Shown here one piece after another: positions 9,404 through 17,079 of a DNA stretch of 64,000 nt. The DNA is from Bacteroidota bacterium (lineage in GTDB: Bacteria; Bacteroidota; Bacteroidia; Chitinophagales; BACL12), in NCBI GenBank assembly GCA_016706865.1, contig JADJIS010000002.1, positions 310,001 through 374,000 of the forward strand, in the 5' to 3' direction. The notes beneath the pieces are model-generated. The model saw only the letters and a program-made list of their open reading frames with translations, did no database searches and was not told the DNA's origin. The position numbers were made by a program, and so were the translations under genes. Positions within the stretch are counted from its first letter, which is position 1; every line of letters starts with the position of its first letter.

Positions 9404-9690
9404 TGAGGAGAAAAGAGAGAGGAGTTTAAATTTCTTGCGAAATTTTTGGGTCGATACGTTAGTGAGACCCTCGCTAAGAGCGAGAGCCTCACTCGCTCCG
9501 AGGTAGTAAATCTTAAAAATCCCACCGTTTGTTTTCCTGATACTTGATACCAATAAGGAGAAAGGAGGGAGGAGAAAGGAGTTTAAATTTCTTGCGAAAT
9601 TTTTCCATATTCAACCCTTTGTTTTCCTATGTCCCCCTTACCTTTTCCTATGTCAAGTCCTGATTCCTATGTCCTATTTCCTACATCCAA
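9404..9690. repeat. Composite intergenic repeats (purine-rich block, AAATTT palindrome, GTGAG hairpin)
   Basis: The gene-free stretch 9394-9738 is made of repeats seen elsewhere in the window. Two copies of a purine-rich run ending GGAGTTTAAATTTC, then TTGCGAAATTTT, lie at 9421-9446 and 9578-9603. Their core is the palindrome AAATTTC-TTGC-GAAATTT. A 33-bp hairpin of the GTGAGACCC family lies at 9461-9493. Both copies are followed by CCCACCGTTTGTTTTCCT-like or TTTGTTTTCCT sequence and then pyrimidine-rich CCTATGTC tracts. No open frame across it is credible. Confidence 0.7.
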
Positions 9691-9702
9691 TTTTCAGTAT
9701 AT

Positions 9703-9734
9703 TTTGAAAGTTCGAAAACTTTAATATACCTTTG
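9703..9734 (+). promoter_or_regulatory. Promoter and palindromic operator of the GbsR regulator
   Basis: TTTG at 9703-9706 and TACCTTTG at 9727-9734 have the standard 20-base spacing. Between them lies AAAGTT-CGAA-AACTTT (9707-9722), a perfect 6-bp inverted repeat well placed for autorepression by the encoded winged-helix protein. The box ends four bases before ATG 9739, predicting a leaderless mRNA. Confidence 0.65.
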
Positions 9735-9738
9735 CTAT

Positions 9739-10245
9739 ATGAACCTGCCGGAAGCAAAAGATAAATTTATTCAAAGCTGGGGAAGCCTGGGTAGCCAATG
9801 GGGGATAAATAAGACCATGGCCCAGATTCATGCGCTTTTGCTTATTTCTGCGGAGCCGCTCACTACGGAGGAGGTGATGGAAGAACTTCAAGTGAGTCGT
9901 GGAAATGCGAACATCAATTTGCGCGAACTCATTAACTGGCAGCTCGTAAGAAGGGAAACCAAAGCCGGCGAACGGAAAGATTTTTTTGTTGCGGAAAAAG
10001 ATATGTGGACCGTTTTTCGCCTCATTTTTAAGGAAAGAAAAAAAAGAGAAATAGACCCGATGATACAGATCATTCATCAATTGGGAGAGGTAAAAGGTGA
10101 TAAAAAGAACCCGGAATACAAGGAGTTCAGTGATGTGCTGAAGGATCTGAATACCCTAACCAATAAAGGGGACAAAATGATGGAACTTGTGATCAAAAGT
10201 GATGAAAGCTGGTTCTTAAATACTTTTATTAAACTGATCCGCTGA
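9739..10245 (+). CDS. GbsR/MarR-type winged-helix transcriptional regulator
   Basis: 168 residues. The opening DKFIQSWGSLGSQWGINKT and MAQIHALLLISAEPLTTEEV is characteristic of the GbsR branch. The helix-turn-helix and wing follow as LQVSRGNANINLRELINW and LVRRETKAGERKDFF. The C-terminal half is helical and probably dimerises. GbsR proteins regulate osmoprotectant or lipid-related genes in other bacteria. Here the gene leads a same-strand set with a small membrane protein and a fatty-acid desaturase, suggesting membrane-lipid control. The start is fixed by the conserved N-terminus and by the promoter box four bases upstream. A perfect palindrome between its promoter boxes suggests autoregulation. 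Confidence 0.85.
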   Translation: MNLPEAKDKFIQSWGSLGSQWGINKTMAQIHALLLISAEPLTTEEVMEELQVSRGNANINLRELINWQLVRRETKAGERKDFFVAEKDMWTVFRLIFKERKKREIDPMIQIIHQLGEVKGDKKNPEYKEFSDVLKDLNTLTNKGDKMMELVIKSDESWFLNTFIKLIR

Positions 10246-10315
10246 TTTTTTTTATGTCAAACTTTCAATTATTTCTAAAACTTCAATAACTTCTAACAAT
10301 TTAAAAAGATAAATT

Positions 10316-10705
10316 ATGCAAAACTTAACCATCGTGGCTTATTGCGTTTATTTGCCAATAAGCATTATGCTCACCATTTGGGTTGCAAGAACCTTATTTA
10401 CCAACGGGAGAATTTTTCTGCTCGAAATATTTCATGGCAACAAGGAACTCGCCGATTCGGTGAATAAACTGTTATTGGTGGGATTTTATCTCATCAATGC
10501 CGGATATATATTATATATCATGACGATTTCCGAGAAGCTTAATACCCCGCAGGACGTTATGGAAATGCTGAGTAAAAAAATAGGACTTATAATTTTGGTT
10601 TTAGGCTTTATGCATTTCTTTAATATGTATATCTTGTTCAGAGGAAAAAAGAAATCGCGGGAGAATGAATTGAGAAGATTGCAAATTGAAAGATCTGAAA
10701 ACTAA
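10316..10705 (+). CDS. Small integral membrane protein next to GbsR
   Basis: 129 residues with three probable membrane helices: about 5-24 (VAYCVYLPISIMLTIWV), about 48-70 (LLLVGFYLINAGYILYIMTI) and about 86-108 (IGLIILVLGFMHFFNMYILF), ending in a charged tail KKKSRENELRR. No catalytic motif is visible, and I do not recognise a named family. It lies between the GbsR gene (70 bases upstream) and the desaturase gene (27 bases downstream) on the same strand, so co-transcription is likely. A role in membrane composition is an inference from position only. Confidence 0.72.
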   Translation: MQNLTIVAYCVYLPISIMLTIWVARTLFTNGRIFLLEIFHGNKELADSVNKLLLVGFYLINAGYILYIMTISEKLNTPQDVMEMLSKKIGLIILVLGFMHFFNMYILFRGKKKSRENELRRLQIERSEN

Positions 10706-10732
10706 TTTGATCACCACTTTAAAATTAAGATC

Positions 10733-11530
10733 ATGTCGACACCATTAATTAAAGATGATCGTTTGAAAGAAGTACAATGGAAAGATCTGTTGTATTTAAC
10801 AAGAAGGGAAATTGCAGTGGAAATTCTGTTATCTCTTCCCTGGTTGGTTGGTTCCTGCGTTTTGGCTTATTTTCATTTGTATCTTCCTGCATTGGTTTGT
10901 TCCTTTTTTTTCTTTTTGACAGGATTGCGCCAATCACATAACGCGCAACATTACACTATGGGAATTTCTAACCGCGCCACCGAATGGTTCCTGTTCTTTT
11001 TAAGCAGCACCATGATGGCAAGCATGCATGCCGTAAAATATAATCACATTCAACATCACAAACATCCCCTAAGCGAAAAAGATGTGGAGGCGAGAAGTGC
11101 AAAAATGAATTGGTGGAAAGCAATAATGACTGGTCCCTATTTTATTATTTTGATTCATCGGCATGCCATGCAGTACGCAAATAAATTTATTAAACGCTGG
11201 ATCTTTTTTGAAGTGAGTGTCATCCTTTTGGTATTTTTTATTACCTATTTTATAATCCGTATCGATTGGATCACTTATCATGTGACAGTGATGATTATTG
11301 GTGAATGTTTTACCTCGTTTTTTGCGGTCTGGACAGTTCATCACGATTGCGACAGTAACAAATTAAATTCCCGAACTTTGCGGGGGCCATTTATAACAAA
11401 AATATTTTATAATATGTTTTATCATACCGAACATCATTTATTTCCTAAAGTGCCTACTTGTCATCTACCCGAATTAGCAGAGCGTATTGACAAGGTAATG
11501 CCAGAAATTAAGGATAAAACGGTTTTATAA
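10733..11530 (+). CDS. Fatty-acid desaturase family membrane protein
   Basis: 265 residues with four or more membrane segments. The histidine clusters of the membrane di-iron desaturase/hydroxylase family are present: HNAQHY near residue 68, HIQHHKHP near 107 and HTEHHLFPKVP near 233, plus a further HH in WTVHHDCD. These ligate the two irons that activate oxygen for desaturation or hydroxylation of lipids or carotenoid-like substrates. It follows the small membrane protein by 27 bases and is probably in the GbsR operon. The substrate is unknown; at 265 residues it is shorter than acyl-lipid desaturases (300-380), closer to hydroxylase-like members. Confidence 0.82.
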   Translation: MSTPLIKDDRLKEVQWKDLLYLTRREIAVEILLSLPWLVGSCVLAYFHLYLPALVCSFFFFLTGLRQSHNAQHYTMGISNRATEWFLFFLSSTMMASMHAVKYNHIQHHKHPLSEKDVEARSAKMNWWKAIMTGPYFIILIHRHAMQYANKFIKRWIFFEVSVILLVFFITYFIIRIDWITYHVTVMIIGECFTSFFAVWTVHHDCDSNKLNSRTLRGPFITKIFYNMFYHTEHHLFPKVPTCHLPELAERIDKVMPEIKDKTVL

Positions 11531-11647
11531 TTAAATTGCGGGGCTTTGAATTAAAGGGTTGGAAGGGTTGAAATTGTAGAAGGTGTTGAAAGGGTTTGGT
11601 ACGGAGGAAAATAAGGGTTTAACCTTTGAAAACTTCGCTGCTGAAAT

Positions 11648-11680
11648 AGTGAGGCTCGCGCTCTAAGCGAGGGTCTCACT
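11648..11680. repeat. 33-bp GTGAG-family hairpin
   Basis: One copy, in reverse orientation, of the palindromic repeat also found at 9461, 51340, 51469, 51614 and 60808. It starts AGTGAGG and ends GGTCTCACT and lies between the desaturase and the epimerase-like gene. The rest of 11531-11771 is non-coding. Confidence 0.75.
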
Positions 11681-11771
11681 AACGGTAAACCCTAAAAAAA
11701 TCGCCAATATTACAAACTGCGACTGTGACTGATCACTCCTTTTAAAATAATCATCATTAAATTAAATAACT

Positions 11772-12674
11772 ATGAAAATAGTAATAGCCGGGGGAAGTGG
11801 ATTTATCGGAACTTATCTTGCAAAATATTTTGCTGATAAGGGAAACGAAATTATAATTTTATCCCGAAGCTCTCATCCCACCAAAAATAATATTAAATAT
11901 ATTTTATGGGATGCAAAAAGTTTAGGGACATGGAAGGATGTATTGGAGAATTCTGATATATTGATAAACCTTAGCGGCAAAAGTGTAAATTGCAGATACA
12001 CGAAAAAAAATAAAAAAGAAATACTTGAATCACGCATTAAGGCAACAACAATTTTGGGTACTGCCATTAATACTTTACAACATCCTCCCAAAATATGGTT
12101 CAATGCTGCTTCAGCAACTATTTATCGGCACGCTGATGATTATCCTCAGGACGAATTAACGGGAGAGATCGGAAGCGATTTCAGCATGGATGTTTGTAAG
12201 GCCTGGGAAAAATGTTTTTACGAACAAAATGTTCCGCATACCAGAAAAATTGTTTTGCGTATGGCAATTACTCTGGGCATTGAAGGTGGTGTTATTCTGC
12301 GATTCAAGAATTTGGTGCGATTTGGTCTGGGTGGAAAAATGAGTCACGGACAACAAATGATGAGTTGGGTACACGTGGAAGATATAGCCAGAAGCATAGA
12401 ATTTTTGGCAGCGAATGAAAATTTAAACGGCATTTTTAATATTTCATCTCCCTACCCCTTAAATAATGATGCATTTATGCGTGCAATCAGAAAAGCAATG
12501 GGAATGCCCATTGGTATATCAACTCCCCGTTGGTTTCTTGCCTTCGGTGCATTTTTGATCGGAACAGAAACAGAACTAATTATGAAAAGCAGATGGGTGA
12601 TACCACAAAAATTAATTGCCGCAGGATTTCACTTTAAGTATCCGAAAATTGAGGATGTGATGAAGGATATTTAA
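11772..12674 (+). CDS. TIGR01777/YfcH-type NAD(P)-dependent epimerase-like protein
   Basis: 300 residues. The N-terminal MKIVIAGGSGFIGTYLAKYF is a Rossmann dinucleotide-binding motif (GGSGFIG). NLSGKSVNCRYTKKNKKEI, FNAASATIYRH and MSWVHVEDIAR are diagnostic of the TIGR01777 group of extended short-chain dehydrogenase/reductase proteins. The C-terminal segment after about 250 (GMPIGISTPRWFL to the end) corresponds to DUF1731. Biochemical function of this widespread group is not established; some members are linked to cell-division or plastid division phenotypes. The gene is monocistronic, ends at a strong bidirectional terminator and converges on the large T9SS gene. Confidence 0.87.
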   Translation: MKIVIAGGSGFIGTYLAKYFADKGNEIIILSRSSHPTKNNIKYILWDAKSLGTWKDVLENSDILINLSGKSVNCRYTKKNKKEILESRIKATTILGTAINTLQHPPKIWFNAASATIYRHADDYPQDELTGEIGSDFSMDVCKAWEKCFYEQNVPHTRKIVLRMAITLGIEGGVILRFKNLVRFGLGGKMSHGQQMMSWVHVEDIARSIEFLAANENLNGIFNISSPYPLNNDAFMRAIRKAMGMPIGISTPRWFLAFGAFLIGTETELIMKSRWVIPQKLIAAGFHFKYPKIEDVMKDI

Positions 12675-12690
12675 TTTTATTTTTAACATA

Positions 12691-12725
12691 AAAAAAGATC
12701 CCGCCAAAACGACGGGATCTTTTTT
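12691..12725. terminator. Bidirectional terminator between convergent genes
   Basis: A 13-base arm from 12691 (six A then GATCCCG) pairs with CGGGATC plus six T (12713-12725) across a 9-base loop. A-run and T-run on either side let it serve both strands: the epimerase-like gene and the convergent T9SS gene. Confidence 0.88.
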
Positions 12726-12746
12726 ATTATGAATAAAACGGAATAA

Positions 12747-15704
12747 TTATTTTTGAATAACTACTTGTTTATTAAGTACATCAGTTCCGGAAATTAATTG
12801 AACCTGATAAATACCGGAGGCATTATTTTCGATATTGATCTGTTTAACAATTTTTCCATTTGCAGCAACCATAGTTTCATTGTAAACCAATTGACCTGCA
12901 CTGTTATAAATATTCAACGAAGTATTATTCTCCAATGAAGTATTAATAATTTCCAATGTGAAAATACCATTAGATGCAACAGGATAAATGTTCATGAATA
13001 CAAGATGTGCATTCAGATCTTCAATGGCAATAACACCATCATCAATCTGACCATCACAATCATCATCAAGATCATTTTCAATTTCTGTTGCACCAGGATA
13101 AATTGCAGCATTTGTATCATCACAATCTGTATTATCTGCAACATAACCTGCTGGAGGATCTCCAATTACATCAATAAATACTGCGGCATTTCCAAAACCA
13201 TCACCATCAGCATCCTGATAATAAGTTGTAGGTGTACCTGCTTCTTCAATAAATAATATATCATCAAGAAATAATCTGTTAACTGCTCCTGTAGAATAAA
13301 AATCTACTCCACCCAAATTAGCGGTATAAACATCTGAAAGAACAGAAACACCATTTATTATTACTTCAATGGTATTGGCATCAAGATCAACTAAGTGTTC
13401 CACTTTAAACCATTGGTCAACAGGATAAGAAAAGGTTGGACCTCCAACAGGAACAGTAAATTCACCGGTTCCGGAAGTTACATCACCAAAATATAATTCA
13501 AGTGTCCAAAGAACACCAGGAATTTCTGTATCCTGAATATTGTAATATCCTGATTTTCCATCAGGAACATACATTTGCCATTCTAAGCGGTAGGTTCCGG
13601 TAGTTTTATTGCCGAGTTTTAAAATAACATCGGTAGTTCCACCTTCAGGAATTAAAACAGAGTTATCACCAGAAAAAGATTCTTCATCACTTACGATTCC
13701 GTCTTCGGTAGTACCTTCAACACCACTCCATGTTGACCACCAATCGGCATAAGGTCCAACATAATCACCTACATCATAAGTATCGATATTGTCGCAAAAT
13801 ATTGCACCCGGAATTGCGCAAGGTTCAGCACCAACAATTTCAGTATATAAAATATCATCAAGGTATAATCTGTTTGTAGCGCTTGCAGAATAAAAGTCAA
13901 CGCCACCAAGATTACCATTATATACATCACTTAAAGCTAAAACACCATCAATATACACTTCAATGGTATTAGCATCAAGATCAACCAAATGTTCCACTTT
14001 AAACCATTGATCAACAGGATAAGTAAAAGTTGGTCCGGCCGCAGGAACGGTAAATTCACCTGTTCCTTCTGTTACATCACCAAAATATAATTCGAGGTTC
14101 CATGCAACACCGGGAACTTCCGTTTCCTGAATATTATAATATCCCATTTTACCGGAAGGCACATACATTTGCCATTCAAGGCGATAATTTCCGCTGCTTG
14201 CATTGCCTAATTTTAAAATTACATCTGTGGTTCCTCCTTCCGGAATTAACACAGAATTTTCACCCGCATAAGCGTATTCATTACTAACAATTCCATCTTC
14301 GGCAGTACCTTCCACACCACTCCATGTAGTCCACCAATCGGCATAAGGTCCAACATAATCGCCTGCGGTATAAGTATCAATATTATCGCAGAAAATTGCA
14401 CCTGGAATAGCACAAGGTTCGGGTATAACTGCTTCGATCAATAATATATCATCAAGGTATAATCTGTTAGTAGCGCTTGCAGAATAAAAGTCAACGCCAC
14501 CAAGATTCCCATTATACACATCACTTAAAGCTAAAACACCATCAATATAAACTTCAATGGTATTAGCATCGAGGTTAACTAAATGTTCCACTTTAAACCA
14601 TTGATCAACAGGATAAGTAAAAGTTGGTCCGGCCGCAGGAACGGTAAATTCACCTGTTCCTTCTGTTACATCACCAAAATATAATTCGAGGTTCCATGCA
14701 ACACCGGGAACTTCCGTTTCCTGAATATTATAATATCCCATTTTACCCGAAGGCACATACATTTGCCATTCGAGGCGATAATTTCCGCTGCTCAGATCAC
14801 CAAGTTTAAGAATAACATCGGTAACTCCACCTTCGGGAATTAACACAGAATTTTCACCTGTATAAGCATATTCATCACTAACAATTCCATCTTCTGCAGT
14901 TCCTTCCACTCCGCTCCATGTAGACCACCAATCGGCATAAGGTCCAACATAATCGCCTGCGGTATAAGTATCGATATTATCGCAGAATATTGCATCCGGA
15001 ATTGCACAAGCTTCAGCAGGAAGCACTTCCGACAATAATACATCGTCAATATAATATTTGTTATTCGCATCTATGGAATAAAAATCGATCGCACCGATAT
15101 TACCCATATAAACATCAGTAAATACCAATGATCCGTTAACATAAACTTCCATAACATCAGCATCAAGGTCGATAATATGTTCCACTAAGAACCAATCGGC
15201 AACAGGGTAAGAGAAAGTTGGTCCGCCGATAGGAATGGAAATGATACCATCACCTGATGGTGCTGGAACTCCAACAGCACTAAGGCCGAAAAGTAATTCG
15301 AGATTCCAGGCAACTCCAGGAACTTCAGATTCCTGAATATTGTAATAACCGGTTTTTGCATCCGGAACATACATTTGCCATTCCAGGCGCCATTTTCCTG
15401 AACTTAGATCACCCAATTTCAGGATGATATCATTTACTCCGCCTTCAGAAACGAGCATGGAATTAGATCCTGAATATGCCTGATCAGTGCTTATCACACC
15501 ATCTTCTGCTCCGCCTTCCACGCCACTCCAGGTAGTCCACCAACTGGCCCCGGGACCAAGAGGATCACCTGCAGTATAAGCATCAAAATTGTCACAAAGG
15601 GTTGCTCCCGCTATCATACAGGGCGGGTCGATCTGCGAAAAGACAGCATTAGTGCTGCCCAGCATGATCAGTAGTAAGAAATTTGTAAGTATAGTTTTTC
15701 TCAT
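12747..15704 (-). CDS. Repetitive T9SS-secreted protein with MopE-like motif
   Basis: 985 residues. Signal peptide 1-24 (ends AVFSQ). Four tandem units begin at residues 29, 233, 431 and 629. The last three are each 198 residues; each opens with a CxxxxAxxCDN motif and contains WWSTWSGVEG, RLEWQMYVP, YYNIQ and an aromatic FTYPVDQWFKVEH segment. They look like laminin-G-like beta-sandwich repeats. About 827-888 is a MopE-type metal-binding motif (YYQDADGDGFGN, then DNTDCDDTNAAIYPGA and DDDCDGQIDDG). A T9SS sorting domain (IYPVASNGIFTLEI onwards) ends the protein. Probably a surface adhesin or carbohydrate-binding protein; the ligand is unknown. It is isolated, with repeats upstream and a terminator downstream. 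Confidence 0.85.
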   Translation of the reverse strand: MRKTILTNFLLLIMLGSTNAVFSQIDPPCMIAGATLCDNFDAYTAGDPLGPGASWWTTWSGVEGGAEDGVISTDQAYSGSNSMLVSEGGVNDIILKLGDLSSGKWRLEWQMYVPDAKTGYYNIQESEVPGVAWNLELLFGLSAVGVPAPSGDGIISIPIGGPTFSYPVADWFLVEHIIDLDADVMEVYVNGSLVFTDVYMGNIGAIDFYSIDANNKYYIDDVLLSEVLPAEACAIPDAIFCDNIDTYTAGDYVGPYADWWSTWSGVEGTAEDGIVSDEYAYTGENSVLIPEGGVTDVILKLGDLSSGNYRLEWQMYVPSGKMGYYNIQETEVPGVAWNLELYFGDVTEGTGEFTVPAAGPTFTYPVDQWFKVEHLVNLDANTIEVYIDGVLALSDVYNGNLGGVDFYSASATNRLYLDDILLIEAVIPEPCAIPGAIFCDNIDTYTAGDYVGPYADWWTTWSGVEGTAEDGIVSNEYAYAGENSVLIPEGGTTDVILKLGNASSGNYRLEWQMYVPSGKMGYYNIQETEVPGVAWNLELYFGDVTEGTGEFTVPAAGPTFTYPVDQWFKVEHLVDLDANTIEVYIDGVLALSDVYNGNLGGVDFYSASATNRLYLDDILYTEIVGAEPCAIPGAIFCDNIDTYDVGDYVGPYADWWSTWSGVEGTTEDGIVSDEESFSGDNSVLIPEGGTTDVILKLGNKTTGTYRLEWQMYVPDGKSGYYNIQDTEIPGVLWTLELYFGDVTSGTGEFTVPVGGPTFSYPVDQWFKVEHLVDLDANTIEVIINGVSVLSDVYTANLGGVDFYSTGAVNRLFLDDILFIEEAGTPTTYYQDADGDGFGNAAVFIDVIGDPPAGYVADNTDCDDTNAAIYPGATEIENDLDDDCDGQIDDGVIAIEDLNAHLVFMNIYPVASNGIFTLEIINTSLENNTSLNIYNSAGQLVYNETMVAANGKIVKQINIENNASGIYQVQLISGTDVLNKQVVIQK
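13227..15620 (-). repeat. Four in-gene tandem repeats of about 594 bp
   Basis: Units within the T9SS gene lie at about 15009-15620, 14415-15008, 13821-14414 and 13227-13820. Units 2 and 3 are nearly identical over long stretches of DNA (compare 14460-14760 with 13860-14160), indicating recent duplication or gene conversion. Units 1 and 4 are more diverged. Confidence 0.85.
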
Positions 15705-15776
15705 AACACTTGTATTTTATTTAAAATTAACAGTTTAAGTTAAAAAATCAAAATTAACGTTAATTTTTTGTTAGAA

Positions 15777-15910
15777 AAGGAGAGAGGAGAGAGGAGAAAG
15801 GAGAAAGGAGTTTAAATTTCTTGCGAAATTTTACCAATTCCCACCGTTTGTTTTCCTATGTCCTAAGTCGTATGTCCTAAGTCATATGTCCTAAGTCATA
15901 TTTCCTATGT
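15777..15910. repeat. Intergenic repeat block (purine run, palindrome, CCTAAGTC tandem)
   Basis: The gene-free stretch 15705-16196 includes a GGAGA-rich run, the shared GGAGTTTAAATTTC / TTGCGAAATTTT element at 15807-15832, CCCACCGTTTGTTTTCCTATG, and then a short tandem array of about 14-15 bp units of the type TATGTCCTAAGTCA at roughly 15855-15910. The remainder to 16196 is AT-rich, with an imperfect palindrome around CGCTTATAAGCGATTAAAAGCG (16023-16045), and holds no gene. Confidence 0.65.
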
Positions 15911-16196
15911 CAAAAAATTTATAAAATCTAAGCAGAAACATTTTTTTACGGAAATAAACTTCTTAAAGGAAGATGATAAAATATTTAAAAATAATTCCCA
16001 AATAAAAATATAAGTGTGTTAACCGCTTATAAGCGATTAAAAGCGTTTAAAGGGTTGTCAGATAAACTTTTAAACAATTGTTTTTCTAAAAATAGCAATT
16101 TTTGAGCGCTAACAATTGCATTAACTGCGCAGGTAAATTAAACGATTATTAACAGGCAATTACAAATACAAATATTTTAGCATTAAATATTTTGTT

Positions 16197-17045
16197 ATGC
16201 CCGAAAAAAACAAACCCGCAATTACGCACGACGACGATCTGCGAGCGGAAAATGAAGTAAAAAAATTAAAACTCGAAATGGAATTCGGCGCTCAATTCGG
16301 ATTGAATTCCACAGCGCTTCCACCGGAAGTGGAAAAACAATTTTTAGATAATGTACTTGCATTTGAAAAACAATATGCAGAAAGAGTGCAGATAAAGTTG
16401 TTTGATTATATCGGAAGACCGGATTGTATTCCCGCCGCTCAATTAACAGATAAACAACTTGTGGAAGAAAGTTTGAAACTCTGTAATCTTTTAGAGGAAA
16501 ATGGTATTAATGTAAGTGTGCTTGCCGAATATCCCGATGAAGTGCGATTGCTTTACACCTTTGTTACGGAAGAATTATTTGACCATGAAATTGATAATAT
16601 GCGTATGCCGGGATGGACACTCAATTTCATTTATGAGGAATTTCATCCGAATCATCCATATGATATTCGCAACAGATGTAACGAATTTATCGACTATATT
16701 TTTCGCGATGCTTTTCCCGGAGAAGAGAGGTTTGATAAATGTGTGATTTCCTGTTCTGATCTTATTTATGATGAGAGTGACGACAGTGAATATAAAAGAA
16801 TGTTATCGCCAACATTGAGCAATTATTTTGATGCATTTCCAACTAGAGATCTTGACGAATTTGAAATTACCTCTCTGGAAAATGATGATGAATTCGGGTT
16901 GGTAAAATTCACCATCAAATACAATGTGTTTACAGAAACAAAAGAAAATCTTACCTTTTCCGGTAACGGACAATTTGTTTTAATACAGGAATATGGTTGG
17001 TGGATGATCAAGAAAGTGGATATGCCGGGGTTGGAGCTGCATTAA
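16197..17045 (+). CDS. Conserved-looking cytosolic protein of unknown function
   Basis: 282 residues with no signal peptide or membrane segment, acidic overall. The N-terminal third is charged and helical (DDDLRAENEVKKLKLEMEFG). The middle carries LYTFVTEELFDHEIDNMRMP and FHPNHPYDIRNRCNEFIDYI. The C-terminal part (about 215-282) alternates strands and ends GQFVLIQEYGWWMIKKVDMP, which resembles the last strand of NTF2-like cone folds, but this is only an impression. I do not recognise the family. It is monocistronic and converges on the DUF5916 gene. Codon use matches its neighbours, so it is probably a genuine, native gene. Confidence 0.65.
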   Translation: MPEKNKPAITHDDDLRAENEVKKLKLEMEFGAQFGLNSTALPPEVEKQFLDNVLAFEKQYAERVQIKLFDYIGRPDCIPAAQLTDKQLVEESLKLCNLLEENGINVSVLAEYPDEVRLLYTFVTEELFDHEIDNMRMPGWTLNFIYEEFHPNHPYDIRNRCNEFIDYIFRDAFPGEERFDKCVISCSDLIYDESDDSEYKRMLSPTLSNYFDAFPTRDLDEFEITSLENDDEFGLVKFTIKYNVFTETKENLTFSGNGQFVLIQEYGWWMIKKVDMPGLELH

Positions 17046-17079
17046 TTTTTTGGGTAGGATTTTTACAGAATAGATTGCC

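Noticed and set aside
13005..13256. Plus-strand frame rich in Ile and Cys
   Set aside because: Antisense shadow of the MopE-like and repeat region of the T9SS gene.
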